Part shown: positions 28,515-36,394 of the stretch, piece by piece
Layout of the letters: the number at the start of each line of letters is the position of its first letter
Numbering within the stretch: position 1 is the first letter of the stretch
Source of the DNA: Roseicyclus salinarum
GTDB taxonomy: Bacteria; Pseudomonadota; Alphaproteobacteria; Rhodobacterales; Rhodobacteraceae
Assembly: GCF_029624655.1 (NCBI RefSeq)
Contig: NZ_JARRSA010000026.1
Coordinates: 1-50,468 of the forward strand
DNA length: 50,468 nucleotides
Reading direction: 5' to 3'
Made by a program: the position numbers and the translations under genes
Notes under the pieces: model-generated
Database searches by the model: none
What the model was told of the DNA's origin: nothing
The model's input: the letters and a program-made list of their open reading frames with translations, nothing else

Positions 28515-29678
28515 ATGGTGATGGCTTTCTTGCGAAAAACCAGACTGGCGGCGCCCGTGGCGAAGGCCTCGGCCGGCGCTCGCGTGGCGGTCTGGGGCAG
28601 CGCGGGCCGCGTGGCGTGGACGCCGCGGGACACCGTCTCGCTCACGCGGAACGGGTTCATCGGCAATCCCGTCGGCTACCGCGCGGTCAAGATGATCGCC
28701 GAGGCTGCCGCCGCCCTGCCCATCGTCTGCCAGGACGCCGCGAGGCGCTACGACAGCCATCCCGCGCTGAGCCTGATCTCGCGCCCGAACGCGGCGCAGG
28801 GGCGGGCCGACCTCATGGAGGCGGCCTTCGCGCAGCTGCTTCTGTCGGGCAACGCCTATGTCGAGGCCGTGCCGGGCGCGGACGGCTGGCCATTGGAGCT
28901 TCACGTGCTGCGGTCGGACCGGATGAGCGTCGTGCCCGGCGCCGATGGCTGGCCGCTGGGCTACGATTACGCCGTCGGTGCGAAGACGCACCGCTTCGAG
29001 CCCGGGCATGTCTGTCATGTGAGGTCCGTGCACCCCCTCGACGACCACTACGGCCTCGCCCCGCTGCAGGCGGCCGCCACCGCGATCGACGTGCACAACG
29101 CGGCCGCCCGCTGGTCCAAGGCCCTCCTCGACAACGCGGCGCGGCCTTCTGGCGCTATCGTCTACCGCGGCGCGGACGGCACGGGGACGATGGGTCAGGA
29201 CCAGTTCGAACGCCTCCAGATGGAGCTGGAAAGCCATCATCAGGGCGCACGCAACGCCGGCCGGCCGATGCTGCTGGAGGGCGGGCTCGACTGGAAGCCG
29301 ATGGGGTTCAGCCCGTCCGACATGGAGTTCCAGAAGACCAAGGAGGCCGCCGCGCGCGACATCGCGCTCGCCTTCGGCGTGCCGCCGATGCTGCTCGGCA
29401 TTCCCGGCGACGCGACCTACGCGAACTACGCCGAGGCCAATCGCGCCTTCTACCGTCTGACAATCCTGCCGCTCGCACAGAAGGTGCTGGCCGCGCTGTC
29501 GCACTGGCTGTCGGGGATTGGGGGCGACCCGGTGGAGCTGCGCCCCGACCTCGATCAGGTGCCCGCACTTTCGGCGGAACGCGAGGCGCAATGGCGACGC
29601 ATCGGGGAGGCCGATTTCCTGACCGAGGGCGAGAAGCGACGGCTTCTGGGCCTGCCGGACCGGCCCGAAGGCGCATGA
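28515..29678 (+). CDS. GTA gp3, portal protein
   Basis: HK97-family portal that forms the dodecameric ring through which DNA enters and leaves the head. The 387-residue product shows portal motifs: NPVGYRAVKMIAEAAAALP, LLLSGNAYVEAVPG, LELHVLRSDRMSVVPGADG, HVRSVHPLDDHYGLAPLQAA, KEAAARDIALAFGVPPMLLG and YANYAEANRAFYRLTILPL. The start ATG at 28515 follows GAGGAGA; an in-frame ATG two codons later is also possible. Its stop overlaps the g3.5 start by 4 bases (ATGA). Confidence 0.95.
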   Translation: MVMAFLRKTRLAAPVAKASAGARVAVWGSAGRVAWTPRDTVSLTRNGFIGNPVGYRAVKMIAEAAAALPIVCQDAARRYDSHPALSLISRPNAAQGRADLMEAAFAQLLLSGNAYVEAVPGADGWPLELHVLRSDRMSVVPGADGWPLGYDYAVGAKTHRFEPGHVCHVRSVHPLDDHYGLAPLQAAATAIDVHNAAARWSKALLDNAARPSGAIVYRGADGTGTMGQDQFERLQMELESHHQGARNAGRPMLLEGGLDWKPMGFSPSDMEFQKTKEAAARDIALAFGVPPMLLGIPGDATYANYAEANRAFYRLTILPLAQKVLAALSHWLSGIGGDPVELRPDLDQVPALSAEREAQWRRIGEADFLTEGEKRRLLGLPDRPEGA

Positions 29679-29923
29679 CGGTCCGGCGCGACATCGGCGG
29701 CTCCCGCTATCTCTATGCCCCGTTCGACGCGGCCAATGCCCGGATCGACGCCAACGAGCGCGTCCTGGAGGAGCGCTGGCAGGCGCTCAGCTACCGGCTC
29801 GGGGCGATGGAGGCGGCGCTCGAAAGGTTGGAGCGCCGCCTTTGGCTGGCGGTATTCGGCGTCGTCGCCGTGATCCTAACCGAAGCCGTGGGCCAGATCC
29901 TCGACCTCAACGCAGGCCTTTAG
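29675..29923 (+). CDS. GTA gp3.5, small membrane-associated protein
   Basis: An 82-residue product beginning MTVRRDIGGSRYLYAPFDAA, with a helical middle (RIDANERVLEERWQALSYRL) and a C-terminal hydrophobic helix (LWLAVFGVVAVILTEAVGQIL). It begins on the ATGA that ends the portal gene, so translation is coupled, and g4 follows 9 bases after it. RcGTA clusters carry a similar small frame at this place (orfg3.5); its function is unknown to me. A membrane role is inferred from the hydrophobic tail. Confidence 0.75.
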   Translation: MTVRRDIGGSRYLYAPFDAANARIDANERVLEERWQALSYRLGAMEAALERLERRLWLAVFGVVAVILTEAVGQILDLNAGL

Positions 29924-29932
29924 GAGACTGAC

Positions 29933-30493
29933 GTGAAGACATTTTTCGACAGCGGGCTGGAAACCAAGTTCTGCCGCGCGGAGGCGAAGCTGACCGTGAC
30001 GGAGAGACGCGAGATAACGGGCTACGCTTCGCTATTCGGGGCGGTCGACCAGGGCGGCGACATCGTGGAGCGCGGCGCATACGCCAGCAGCCTAAGGGGT
30101 GGACGCGGCGTGAAGATGCTGTGGCAGCACGACCCGCGGGAGCCAATCGGCATCTGGGACGAGGTCCGCGAGGACGCGGCCGGGCTGTTCGTGAAGGGGC
30201 GGCTTCTCGACGGCGTGGCCCGCGCCCGAGAGGCAGCGGCCCTGATCGAGGCGGGCGCGATCGATGGGCTCAGCATCGGCTACCGCACGGTGCGGGCACA
30301 CAGGAACGACAAGGGGCAAAGGCTCCTGACGGAGGTGGACCTGTGGGAAGTGTCGCTGGTGACCTTTCCGATGCTCCCCGAAGCGCGGCTCGCCCCGACG
30401 CGGCCCGAGACGGCCAAGCAGGACGACCTGCAGGACCTGGCGGCGGCGTTTCACGACGCCCGACGCAGACTGGCGGCGCGTTCCGCCCGCTGA
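29933..30493 (+). CDS. GTA gp4, HK97-family prohead protease
   Basis: Serine protease that removes the scaffold part of the capsid protein during head maturation. The 186-residue product starts with GTG at 29933 and has the catalytic triad at His66 (MLWQHDPREPIG), Ser114 (AIDGLSIGYRT) and Glu139 (VDLWEVSLVTFPM). The early motif ITGYASLFGAVDQGGDIVE is typical. It lies between g3.5 and the capsid gene, as in RcGTA and HK97-like phages. Confidence 0.95.
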   Translation: MKTFFDSGLETKFCRAEAKLTVTERREITGYASLFGAVDQGGDIVERGAYASSLRGGRGVKMLWQHDPREPIGIWDEVREDAAGLFVKGRLLDGVARAREAAALIEAGAIDGLSIGYRTVRAHRNDKGQRLLTEVDLWEVSLVTFPMLPEARLAPTRPETAKQDDLQDLAAAFHDARRRLAARSAR

Positions 30494-30518
30494 CCCAACC
30501 GCAAGCAGAGGTGTTGCG

Positions 30519-31700
30519 ATGACCGAGACCGACCCGGCGGGCCCTTCGGCGCCCCTGATCTCTAAGACGAAGGCCGCAATCGACGGTTTTCTCAACGAGT
30601 TCAACAAGCTCCAAGACGACATGAATGTGAAGCTCCAGAAACAGGAAGAGCGGATTGCCATGCTGACCACGAGGACCATGACCCATGCCCGTCCGGCGCT
30701 GAGCGCCGAGGCGGAACGGACCGCGCCGCACAGGAAGGCGATGACCGCCTATCTTCGTTACGGCGATGACGACGCGCTGCGCGGCCTCGAGGTCGAGGGC
30801 AAGGCGATGAATTCCGCGGTCAACGCCGAGGGCGGCTATCTCGTCGATCCGCAGACGGCCGAAACGATACAGTCCGTCCTTCGCTCGGCCTCGAGCCTGC
30901 GGTCGGTGGCCAATATCGTGTCCGTCGAGGCCACGTCCTTCGATGTCCTCATCGACTCCACCGAGGCGGGCGCCGGCTGGGCGGACGAGATCGCGCCCGC
31001 CTCGGAGACCGACACCCCGCAGCTCGAGCGGATCTCGATCCCGCTTCACGAGCTTTCGGCGCTTCCCAAGGCGTCGCAGCGGCTTCTCGACGACGCGGCC
31101 TTCGACATCGAGGGCTGGCTGGCGGGCCGCATCGCCGACAAGTTCGCCCGCGCCGAGGCCGATGCGTTTCTCAACGGCGACGGCGCCGGCAAGCCCAAGG
31201 GGCTGCTGACCCATCCGACCGTCGCGAACGCAAGCTGGGCGTGGGGCAGCCTGGGCTACGTCGCCACCGGCACGGCGGGCGATTTCGACGCGACAAACCC
31301 CTCGGACAGCATCGTGGACCTCGTCTATGCGCTTGGCGCCCGCTATCGCGCGAACGCGACGTTCCTGATGAATTCCAAGACGGCCGGGGCGGTGCGCAAG
31401 ATGAAGGATGCCGATGGCCGGTTCCTGTGGTCGGACGGCCTCTCGCAGGGGGAGCCCGCGCGCCTGATGGGCTACCCGGTTCTGGTGGCCGAGGACATGC
31501 CGGACATCGCGGCCGGCGCAATGGCGATCGCCTTCGGCGACTTCGGCGCAGGCTACACGATCGCCGAGCGGCCCGACCTTCGCGTGCTGCGCGATCCGTT
31601 CTCGGCCAAGCCGCACGTCCTGTTCTACGCGACGAAGCGTGTCGGCGGCGACGTGACGGATTTCGCGGCCGTCAAGCTGATGAAGTTCGCCGCTTCGTAA
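30519..31700 (+). CDS. GTA gp5, major capsid protein
   Basis: HK97-fold coat protein. The 393-residue precursor has an N-terminal scaffold (delta) domain, about 1-65, rich in coiled coil (FLNEFNKLQDDMNVKLQKQE). The mature domain follows: MNSAVNAEGGYLVDPQTAET, LRSVANIVSVEATSFDVLID, DAAFDIEGWLAGRIADKFAR, FLNGDGAGKPKGLLTHP and YTIAERPDLRVLRDPFSAKP. Cleavage by gp4 is expected somewhere after the delta domain. A 12-base-pair hairpin without a T tract lies just after the stop. Confidence 0.96.
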   Translation: MTETDPAGPSAPLISKTKAAIDGFLNEFNKLQDDMNVKLQKQEERIAMLTTRTMTHARPALSAEAERTAPHRKAMTAYLRYGDDDALRGLEVEGKAMNSAVNAEGGYLVDPQTAETIQSVLRSASSLRSVANIVSVEATSFDVLIDSTEAGAGWADEIAPASETDTPQLERISIPLHELSALPKASQRLLDDAAFDIEGWLAGRIADKFARAEADAFLNGDGAGKPKGLLTHPTVANASWAWGSLGYVATGTAGDFDATNPSDSIVDLVYALGARYRANATFLMNSKTAGAVRKMKDADGRFLWSDGLSQGEPARLMGYPVLVAEDMPDIAAGAMAIAFGDFGAGYTIAERPDLRVLRDPFSAKPHVLFYATKRVGGDVTDFAAVKLMKFAAS

Positions 31701-31716
31701 GCGGCTCGATCCGGAC

Positions 31717-31746
31717 CCCGCCTCGGCGTGCATTCGCCGGGGCGGG
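31717..31746 (+). other. Stable hairpin downstream of the capsid gene
   Basis: CCCGCCTCGGCG (31717-31728) pairs over 12 positions (one G-U) with CGCCGGGGCGGG (31735-31746), with loop TGCATT and no T tract. A second short stem (CACCGC/GCGGTG) follows near 31785. The 198-base gap before g6 is the longest inside the cluster. It may stabilise or mark the 3' end of capsid mRNA. Confidence 0.6.
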
Positions 31747-31898
31747 CGGCGGCGCCGGGTCGCGATCCAGCTGCGCGTTTCACCGCACGAGCAGGCGGTG
31801 CGGCGTCGCCGACGTTTTCCAAGCCTTCTGAACGACGCGCGGGAAGCCATTGGCATTCCGATATCTTTTGCGCGTGAGCCGCGGAGATGATCTTTCCC

Positions 31899-32483
31899 AT
31901 GTTGACAGAAATCGCGCCCGTTCCGGGCGCGGCCTTGCCGGTTGAGGACCTGGCGGGCCACCTTCGCCTCTCGCGTGGCTTCGCCGATGACGCCGCGCTG
32001 GACACGCATCTCGAGGGCTGCCTCCGCTCGGCGCTGGCGGCGATCGAGACGCGCCTGGCCAAGGCGCTCTTCCGGCGGCAGTTCTCGCTTTCGGCCGCCA
32101 ATTGGGCCGCGCAGGACAGCCACCCGCTGTCGGTCGCGCCCGTGGTCTCGGTCGAAACCTTCAAGATCATTTCGCGCACCGGCGAGGAGACCTTGGTGGC
32201 GCCGGAGGCCTACGATCTGGACGCGGACGCGCACCGGCCCGCACTCGTCGCGCGCTCCGGCCGCCTGCCGGTCCTGCCGCCCGGGAGTGCAGCAGAGATC
32301 CGGTTTCATGCCGGATTTTCCGAGGATTGGGCGGGGCTGCCACCGGACCTGCGGCAGGCCGTGGTGCTTCTGGCAGCCGAGTTCTTCGGTCAGAACGCCG
32401 AGGCGGACAGGGGCTGGCCCGCCTCCGTCTCGGTTCTGCTGGAGCCCTTCCGGGTGCTGAGGCTGCGCGGGGCGGGACGATGA
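31899..32483 (+). CDS. GTA gp6, head-tail connector (adaptor) protein
   Basis: Predicted adaptor that binds under the portal ring (HK97 gp6-like). The 194-residue product starts MLTEIAPVPGAALPVEDLAG. It has a helical N-terminal half (ALDTHLEGCLRSALAAIETR) and a beta middle (SHPLSVAPVVSVETFKI, AEIRFHAGFSEDW) before a final helix (AVVLLAAEFFGQNAEA). An ATG at 31887 is in frame, but GGAG directly abuts it, so 31899 is preferred. Its stop overlaps the g7 start by 4 bases. Confidence 0.85.
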   Translation: MLTEIAPVPGAALPVEDLAGHLRLSRGFADDAALDTHLEGCLRSALAAIETRLAKALFRRQFSLSAANWAAQDSHPLSVAPVVSVETFKIISRTGEETLVAPEAYDLDADAHRPALVARSGRLPVLPPGSAAEIRFHAGFSEDWAGLPPDLRQAVVLLAAEFFGQNAEADRGWPASVSVLLEPFRVLRLRGAGR

Positions 32484-32812
32484 GCGCGCCGCGACTGACG
32501 CGGCGTCTCGTGCTCGAGGCGCCCGAGCGCGTGCCCGATGGCGCGGGCGGCTATGCCGAGACCTGGACGGTGCGCGGTTCGGTCTGGGCCGAGGTCGTGC
32601 CGCGCGGCGCGGGTAGGGAGGTCGACGCGGCGCGGTCGCGCCTGAACCTCAAGATCACCGTGCGCTCAGCGCCGCAGGGCGCGCCCTCGCGCCCGACGGC
32701 GGCGATGCGTTTCCGCGATGGGCAAAGGCTTTACCGGATCGAGGCCGTGACGGAGGCGGATGCGACGGGGCGGACGCTTGCGTGTTTCGCGACCGAGGAG
32801 ACGGGCGCATGA
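32480..32812 (+). CDS. GTA gp7, head closure (head-tail stopper) protein
   Basis: A 110-residue product beginning MSAPRLTRRLVLEAPERVPD with the pattern of HK97 gp10 / SPP1 gp16-type closure proteins: GYAETWTVRGSVWAEVVPRG, then a loop and MRFRDGQRLYRIEAVTEAD. It starts in the ATGA overlap with g6 and ends in another ATGA overlap with g8, so the three are translated together. Confidence 0.87.
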   Translation: MSAPRLTRRLVLEAPERVPDGAGGYAETWTVRGSVWAEVVPRGAGREVDAARSRLNLKITVRSAPQGAPSRPTAAMRFRDGQRLYRIEAVTEADATGRTLACFATEETGA

Positions 32813-33219
32813 GCTACGGATCCTCGGCATCCTTGCAGGAGGCGATCTTTGCCGCGCTCGCGGCCGATGCGTCGGTCTCGGCGCTTTCGGGGGGCGCGAT
32901 CTACGACGCCATCCCGCCCGGCGCCGTGCCGAGCCTCTACCTGAGCCTCGGGCCCGAACGCGCGCGCCACGGGGCGGACAAGACAGGCGACGGCGCGGTG
33001 CACGACTTCTCGGTGCTCGTCGTCTCGGACGGCGCGGGCTTCGGTGCGGCCAAGGCGCTTGCCGTGGCGGTGTCCGATGCGCTGGACGGGTCGGCGCCGC
33101 CGCTGTCACGGGGTCGGATCGTGCGCCTCGATTTCCGGCGGGCGCAGGCGCGTCGCAAGGGCGACACGAGGCAGATCGAGCTGTGGTTCCGTGCGGCGAT
33201 CGACCTCGGAAATGCTTGA
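32809..33219 (+). CDS. GTA gp8, tail terminator (DUF3168)
   Basis: A 136-residue product of the DUF3168 type, thought to cap the tail tube and join it to the neck. It begins MSYGSSASLQEAIFAALAAD and has the pattern IYDAIPPGAVPSLYLSLGPE, then VHDFSVLVVSDGAGFGAAKA and the C-terminal LDFRRAQARRKGDTRQIELW. It overlaps g7 by ATGA. A 39-base AT-rich gap separates it from g9. Confidence 0.88.
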   Translation: MSYGSSASLQEAIFAALAADASVSALSGGAIYDAIPPGAVPSLYLSLGPERARHGADKTGDGAVHDFSVLVVSDGAGFGAAKALAVAVSDALDGSAPPLSRGRIVRLDFRRAQARRKGDTRQIELWFRAAIDLGNA

Positions 33220-33258
33220 ACTATACCCCACAAAACCATGAGATGATGGGAGAATGAT

Positions 33259-33672
33259 ATGGCTGCTCAGAGCGGAAAGGACCTGTTGGTCAAGGTCGAC
33301 ATGGACGGAACCGGCCTGTTCGAGACCGCAGCGGGGCTTCGCGCCACGCGGATCTCGTTCAATGCCGAGACCGTGGACGTCACCAGCCTGTCGTCGGCGG
33401 GGGGATGGCGAGAGCTTCTGAAGGGCGCGGGCGTGAAGTCGGCTGCGATCTCGGGATCGGGCATCTTCCGCGACGCGGCCACGGACGAACGGGCGCGGGC
33501 GATCTTCTGGGGGGGCGACACGCCCGATTTCCAGGTCGTGATCCCGGATTTCGGCATCGTGGAGGGGCCGTTCCAGATCACCGCGATAGAATACGCAGGC
33601 ACGCATGACGGCGAAGCGACATACGAGATGTCGATGGCGTCGGCGGGCGCGCTGACCTTCACGGCGATCTGA
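33259..33672 (+). CDS. GTA gp9, major tail tube protein
   Basis: TP901-1-type tail tube subunit of 137 residues, beginning MAAQSGKDLLVKVDMDGTGL. Typical features are RISFNAETVDVTSLSSAGGW, the central AISGSGIFRDAATDERARAI and the strand-rich end YEMSMASAGALTFTAI. The start is preceded by TGGGAGAATG in an unusually AT-rich leader, which should give strong translation, as needed for a multi-copy protein. g10 follows 3 bases after the stop. Confidence 0.93.
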   Translation: MAAQSGKDLLVKVDMDGTGLFETAAGLRATRISFNAETVDVTSLSSAGGWRELLKGAGVKSAAISGSGIFRDAATDERARAIFWGGDTPDFQVVIPDFGIVEGPFQITAIEYAGTHDGEATYEMSMASAGALTFTAI

Positions 33673-33675
33673 GCC

Positions 33676-33990
33676 ATGGCCAACCCCTGGGCGGGCGAGG
33701 TCGCCTTGAGCGTGAACGGCGAGCGGCGTGTGGCGAAACTGACGCTGGGTGCGCTCGCGGAACTCGAGGCGCGGCTGGGGGCGGGAAGCCTCGCCGATCT
33801 GGTCGCACGGTTCGAGGACGGCGCGCCGAAGGCGGGTGACGTGCTGGCGCTCGTTCACGCGGGGCTGCGTGGCGGCGGTTGGGAGGGCGATATCGGCGAG
33901 CTGTTGACGGCCGAGATCGAGGGCGGGGTTATCGAGGCCGCAAGGATCGCGGCGCGGCTGCTCGCCCTGGCGTTCAGGATGCCCCAATGA
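33676..33990 (+). CDS. GTA gp10, tail assembly chaperone-like protein
   Basis: A 104-residue product beginning MANPWAGEVALSVNGERRVA, with the pattern of the GTA-gp10 family (LTLGALAELEARLGAGSLAD, then VLALVHAGLRGGGW and a helical C-terminus). From memory these are grouped with phage tail assembly chaperones. It ends in an ATGA overlap with g10.1, so this pair resembles the G and GT chaperones of other phages but without a visible slippery site. Confidence 0.88.
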   Translation: MANPWAGEVALSVNGERRVAKLTLGALAELEARLGAGSLADLVARFEDGAPKAGDVLALVHAGLRGGGWEGDIGELLTAEIEGGVIEAARIAARLLALAFRMPQ

Positions 33991-34214
33991 ACGGGCCCGG
34001 AGGCTTCGACTGGGCGGCCCTGATGCGCGCGGGGCTTCAGGGCCTGGGGCTTTCGCCGGCGGAGTTCTGGCGCCTCGGCCCGACCGAGTTTCTGCTCATG
34101 CTGGGCGAGGCGGGCGCGGGCGGGCCAATGCGGCGCGACGCCTTCGAGGCCTTGTCCGCGCGGTTCCCCGAAACGACCGCCGCATCTTCCGAGGGAGACA
34201 CCGAATGGCAATGA
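33987..34214 (+). CDS. GTA gp10.1, tail assembly chaperone (TAC) small protein
   Basis: A 75-residue product, MNGPGGFDWAALMRAGLQGL followed by LSPAEFWRLGPTEFLLML, the pattern of the small TAC protein annotated between g10 and g11 in RcGTA clusters. It overlaps g10 by 4 bases (ATGA) and the start of g11 by 10 bases. Confidence 0.88.
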   Translation: MNGPGGFDWAALMRAGLQGLGLSPAEFWRLGPTEFLLMLGEAGAGGPMRRDAFEALSARFPETTAASSEGDTEWQ

Positions 34215-34870
34215 CGGATGACGAACTGGACCGCCTCGAGGGCGGGCTGGGCGAGTTGGAGACGACGCTTGCCGGGGCCGCCTCGATGACGTCGGCCTTC
34301 CAGTCCGAGCTGCGGTCGCTTCAGGGTGCGATGCTTCACACCAACCGTGAGGCCGGCGCGATGGGCAGGTCCGTGGGCGCTGGTCTCAGACGGGCCTTCG
34401 ACGGGGTGGTATTCGACGGAATGCGCCTGTCGGACGCGCTGCGCGGTGTCGCCGCGAGCATGGCCGATGCCGCCTACACCACCGCCATGAAGCCCGTGCA
34501 GACAGCACTCGGGGGCGCGCTTGCGGGGGATATGAGCAGCCTGATGTCGGGGCTTCTGCCGTTCCAGAAGGGGGGTGCGATCTCGCAGGGGCGCGTCACC
34601 CCGTTCGCGCGCGGCGGCCTCGTTCGTGGTCCGACGGCCTTTCCGATGCGGGGCGGCACCGGCCTTATGGGCGAGGCGGGCCCTGAGGCGATCCTGCCCT
34701 TGCGCCGCGGCGCGGACGGGCGGCTGGGCATCGAGGCCGGCGGCGGGTCCGCGCCGGTCAGCGTCACGATGAACATCACAACGCCCGACGTGCAGGGCTT
34801 CCGCCGCAGCCACGGCCAGATCGCGGCCGAGATGGGTCGCGCCCTCGCGTGCGGCCAGCGCAACCGTTGA
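34205..34870 (+). CDS. GTA gp11, tail tape measure protein
   Basis: A 221-residue tape measure, very short compared with phage homologues of over 600 residues, as expected for the short GTA tail. It begins MAMTDDELDRLEGGLGELET, has a helical part with GLRRAFDGVVFDGMRLSDAL, and then the Gly-rich repeat region typical of tape measure ends: FQKGGAISQGRVTPFARGG, LMGEAGPEAILPLRRGADG. It overlaps g10.1 by 10 bases and is followed by g12 after 10 bases. Confidence 0.92.
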   Translation: MAMTDDELDRLEGGLGELETTLAGAASMTSAFQSELRSLQGAMLHTNREAGAMGRSVGAGLRRAFDGVVFDGMRLSDALRGVAASMADAAYTTAMKPVQTALGGALAGDMSSLMSGLLPFQKGGAISQGRVTPFARGGLVRGPTAFPMRGGTGLMGEAGPEAILPLRRGADGRLGIEAGGGSAPVSVTMNITTPDVQGFRRSHGQIAAEMGRALACGQRNR

Positions 34871-34880
34871 GGAGAGGCCC

Positions 34881-35513
34881 ATGAGCTTCCACGACATCCG
34901 TTTCCCCGCCGACCTGAGCCTCGGCTCGGTGGGCGGGCCGGAGCGGCGTACCGAGGTCGTCACGCTGTCGAACGGGTTCGAGGAGCGCAACACTCCCTGG
35001 GCCCATTCCCGCCGCCGCTACGATGCGGGCGCCGGGATGCGCTCGCTCGACGATGTCGCGACGCTGGTCGCCTTCTTCGAGGCGCGGCGCGGGATGCTGC
35101 ACGGGTTCCGCTGGAAGGATTGGGCGGACTACAAGAGCTGCGCGCCCTCGGCGCTTCCGGCGTTCCGTGACCAGCGTATAGGCACCGGCGACGGCGAGAC
35201 GCGCAGCTTCGCGTTGTGCAAGACCTACGAGGCGGGCGCCTTCGCCTATGCGCGCCCCATCGCGAAACCCGTGGCGGGAAGCGTGCTGGCGGGCGTCGGC
35301 GCCGACGAACTCGTGGCGGGCGTCCATTTCGAGCTCGACGCGACGACCGGGCAAATCACCTTCGCCGATCCCCCGGCACCGGGCGAGGAGGTGACGGCCG
35401 GCTTCGAATTCGACGTACCGGTGCGCTTTGACACCGACGGGGTGCGGGCCTCGGTCGCCAGTTTCCAGGCGGGCGAAGTGCCGGACGTGCCAGTGGTGGA
35501 GATTCGGATATGA
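34881..35513 (+). CDS. GTA gp12, distal tail protein (DUF2460)
   Basis: Baseplate ring protein of 210 residues of the DUF2460 type. It begins MSFHDIRFPADLSLGSVGGP and has VVTLSNGFEERNTPWAHSRR, LVAFFEARRGMLHGFRWKDW and YAYCEILG-unrelated C-terminal strands (VTAGFEFDVPVRFDTDGVRA, VPDVPVVEIRI). It overlaps g13 by ATGA. Confidence 0.93.
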   Translation: MSFHDIRFPADLSLGSVGGPERRTEVVTLSNGFEERNTPWAHSRRRYDAGAGMRSLDDVATLVAFFEARRGMLHGFRWKDWADYKSCAPSALPAFRDQRIGTGDGETRSFALCKTYEAGAFAYARPIAKPVAGSVLAGVGADELVAGVHFELDATTGQITFADPPAPGEEVTAGFEFDVPVRFDTDGVRASVASFQAGEVPDVPVVEIRI

Positions 35514-36394
35514 GCGTCGAGGGGCTGGACGCGCACCTTGCCACCGGCGTCACCGGCATCGCGCGCTGCTGGAAGCTGACGCGGCGCGACGGCCGGACCT
35601 ACGGCTTCACCGATCATGACCGCGACCTCGTCTTCGACGGGGTCACGTTCCGCGCGGGCACGGGCCTGAGCGCGGCTTCGCTCAGCCAGTCGACGGGGCT
35701 TGCGGTCGACAACACCGAGGCGGTGGGCGCGCTGTCCGACGCCGCCGTCACCGAGGCCGACATCGCCGCCGGCCGTTTCGACGGGGCGGCGATCGAGGCA
35801 TGGTCCGTGCAGTGGGCGGACCCGGCGAACCGGGTGATCCAGTTCCGCGGAACGCTCGGCGAGGTGAGCCGCGCGAACGGCGCCTTCACGGTCGAGTTGC
35901 GCGGGCTGGCCGAGGCGTTGAACGTGGCGCGCGGCCGGGTCCATCAGAAATCGTGTCCGGCGGTCCTTGGCGACGCGGACTGCGGCTTCGACCTCGCGAC
36001 GCCGGGATACAGCGTGGAACTGCCCGTGGCGTCAGCGGAGGGCGCGCGGGTCTTCACGTTCGCGCAAGCGGGCGGCTTCGAGGCGCGATGGTTCGAGCGC
36101 GGCGTCGTGAGCGTTCTCGACGGCGCCGCGGCGGGACTTTCGGGCGCGATCAAGCGCGACCGTCCCGAGACCGGCGGCGCGCGGCGCGTCGAGCTATGGG
36201 ACAGCCTGCGCGCCGAGGTTGCGCCGGGCGACAGGCTGAAGCTTGTCGCGGGCTGCGACAAGCGCATGGAGACCTGCCGGCTCAAGTTCTCCAACATCCT
36301 CAATTTCCGGGGCTTTCCCGACATACCCGGCGAGGACTGGATGCTTGCCCACCCCACGCGGCTTTCCGTGCGTACCGGCGGGAGCCGGCGGTGA
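35510..36394 (+). CDS. GTA gp13, tail hub protein (DUF2163)
   Basis: Tail-tip hub of 294 residues (DUF2163 and phage BR0599-type C-terminus). It begins MSVEGLDAHLATGVTGIARC and shows RDGRTYGFTDHDRDLVFDGV, ALSDAAVTEADIAAGRFDGA and the C-terminal KRMETCRLKFSNILNFRGFP. Four cysteines at 149, 158, 249 and 256 are placed as two pairs (KSCPAVLGDADCGFD and GCDKRMETC) and could bind a metal or Fe-S cluster. It overlaps g12 by ATGA and g14 by GTGA. Confidence 0.93.
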   Translation: MSVEGLDAHLATGVTGIARCWKLTRRDGRTYGFTDHDRDLVFDGVTFRAGTGLSAASLSQSTGLAVDNTEAVGALSDAAVTEADIAAGRFDGAAIEAWSVQWADPANRVIQFRGTLGEVSRANGAFTVELRGLAEALNVARGRVHQKSCPAVLGDADCGFDLATPGYSVELPVASAEGARVFTFAQAGGFEARWFERGVVSVLDGAAAGLSGAIKRDRPETGGARRVELWDSLRAEVAPGDRLKLVAGCDKRMETCRLKFSNILNFRGFPDIPGEDWMLAHPTRLSVRTGGSRR

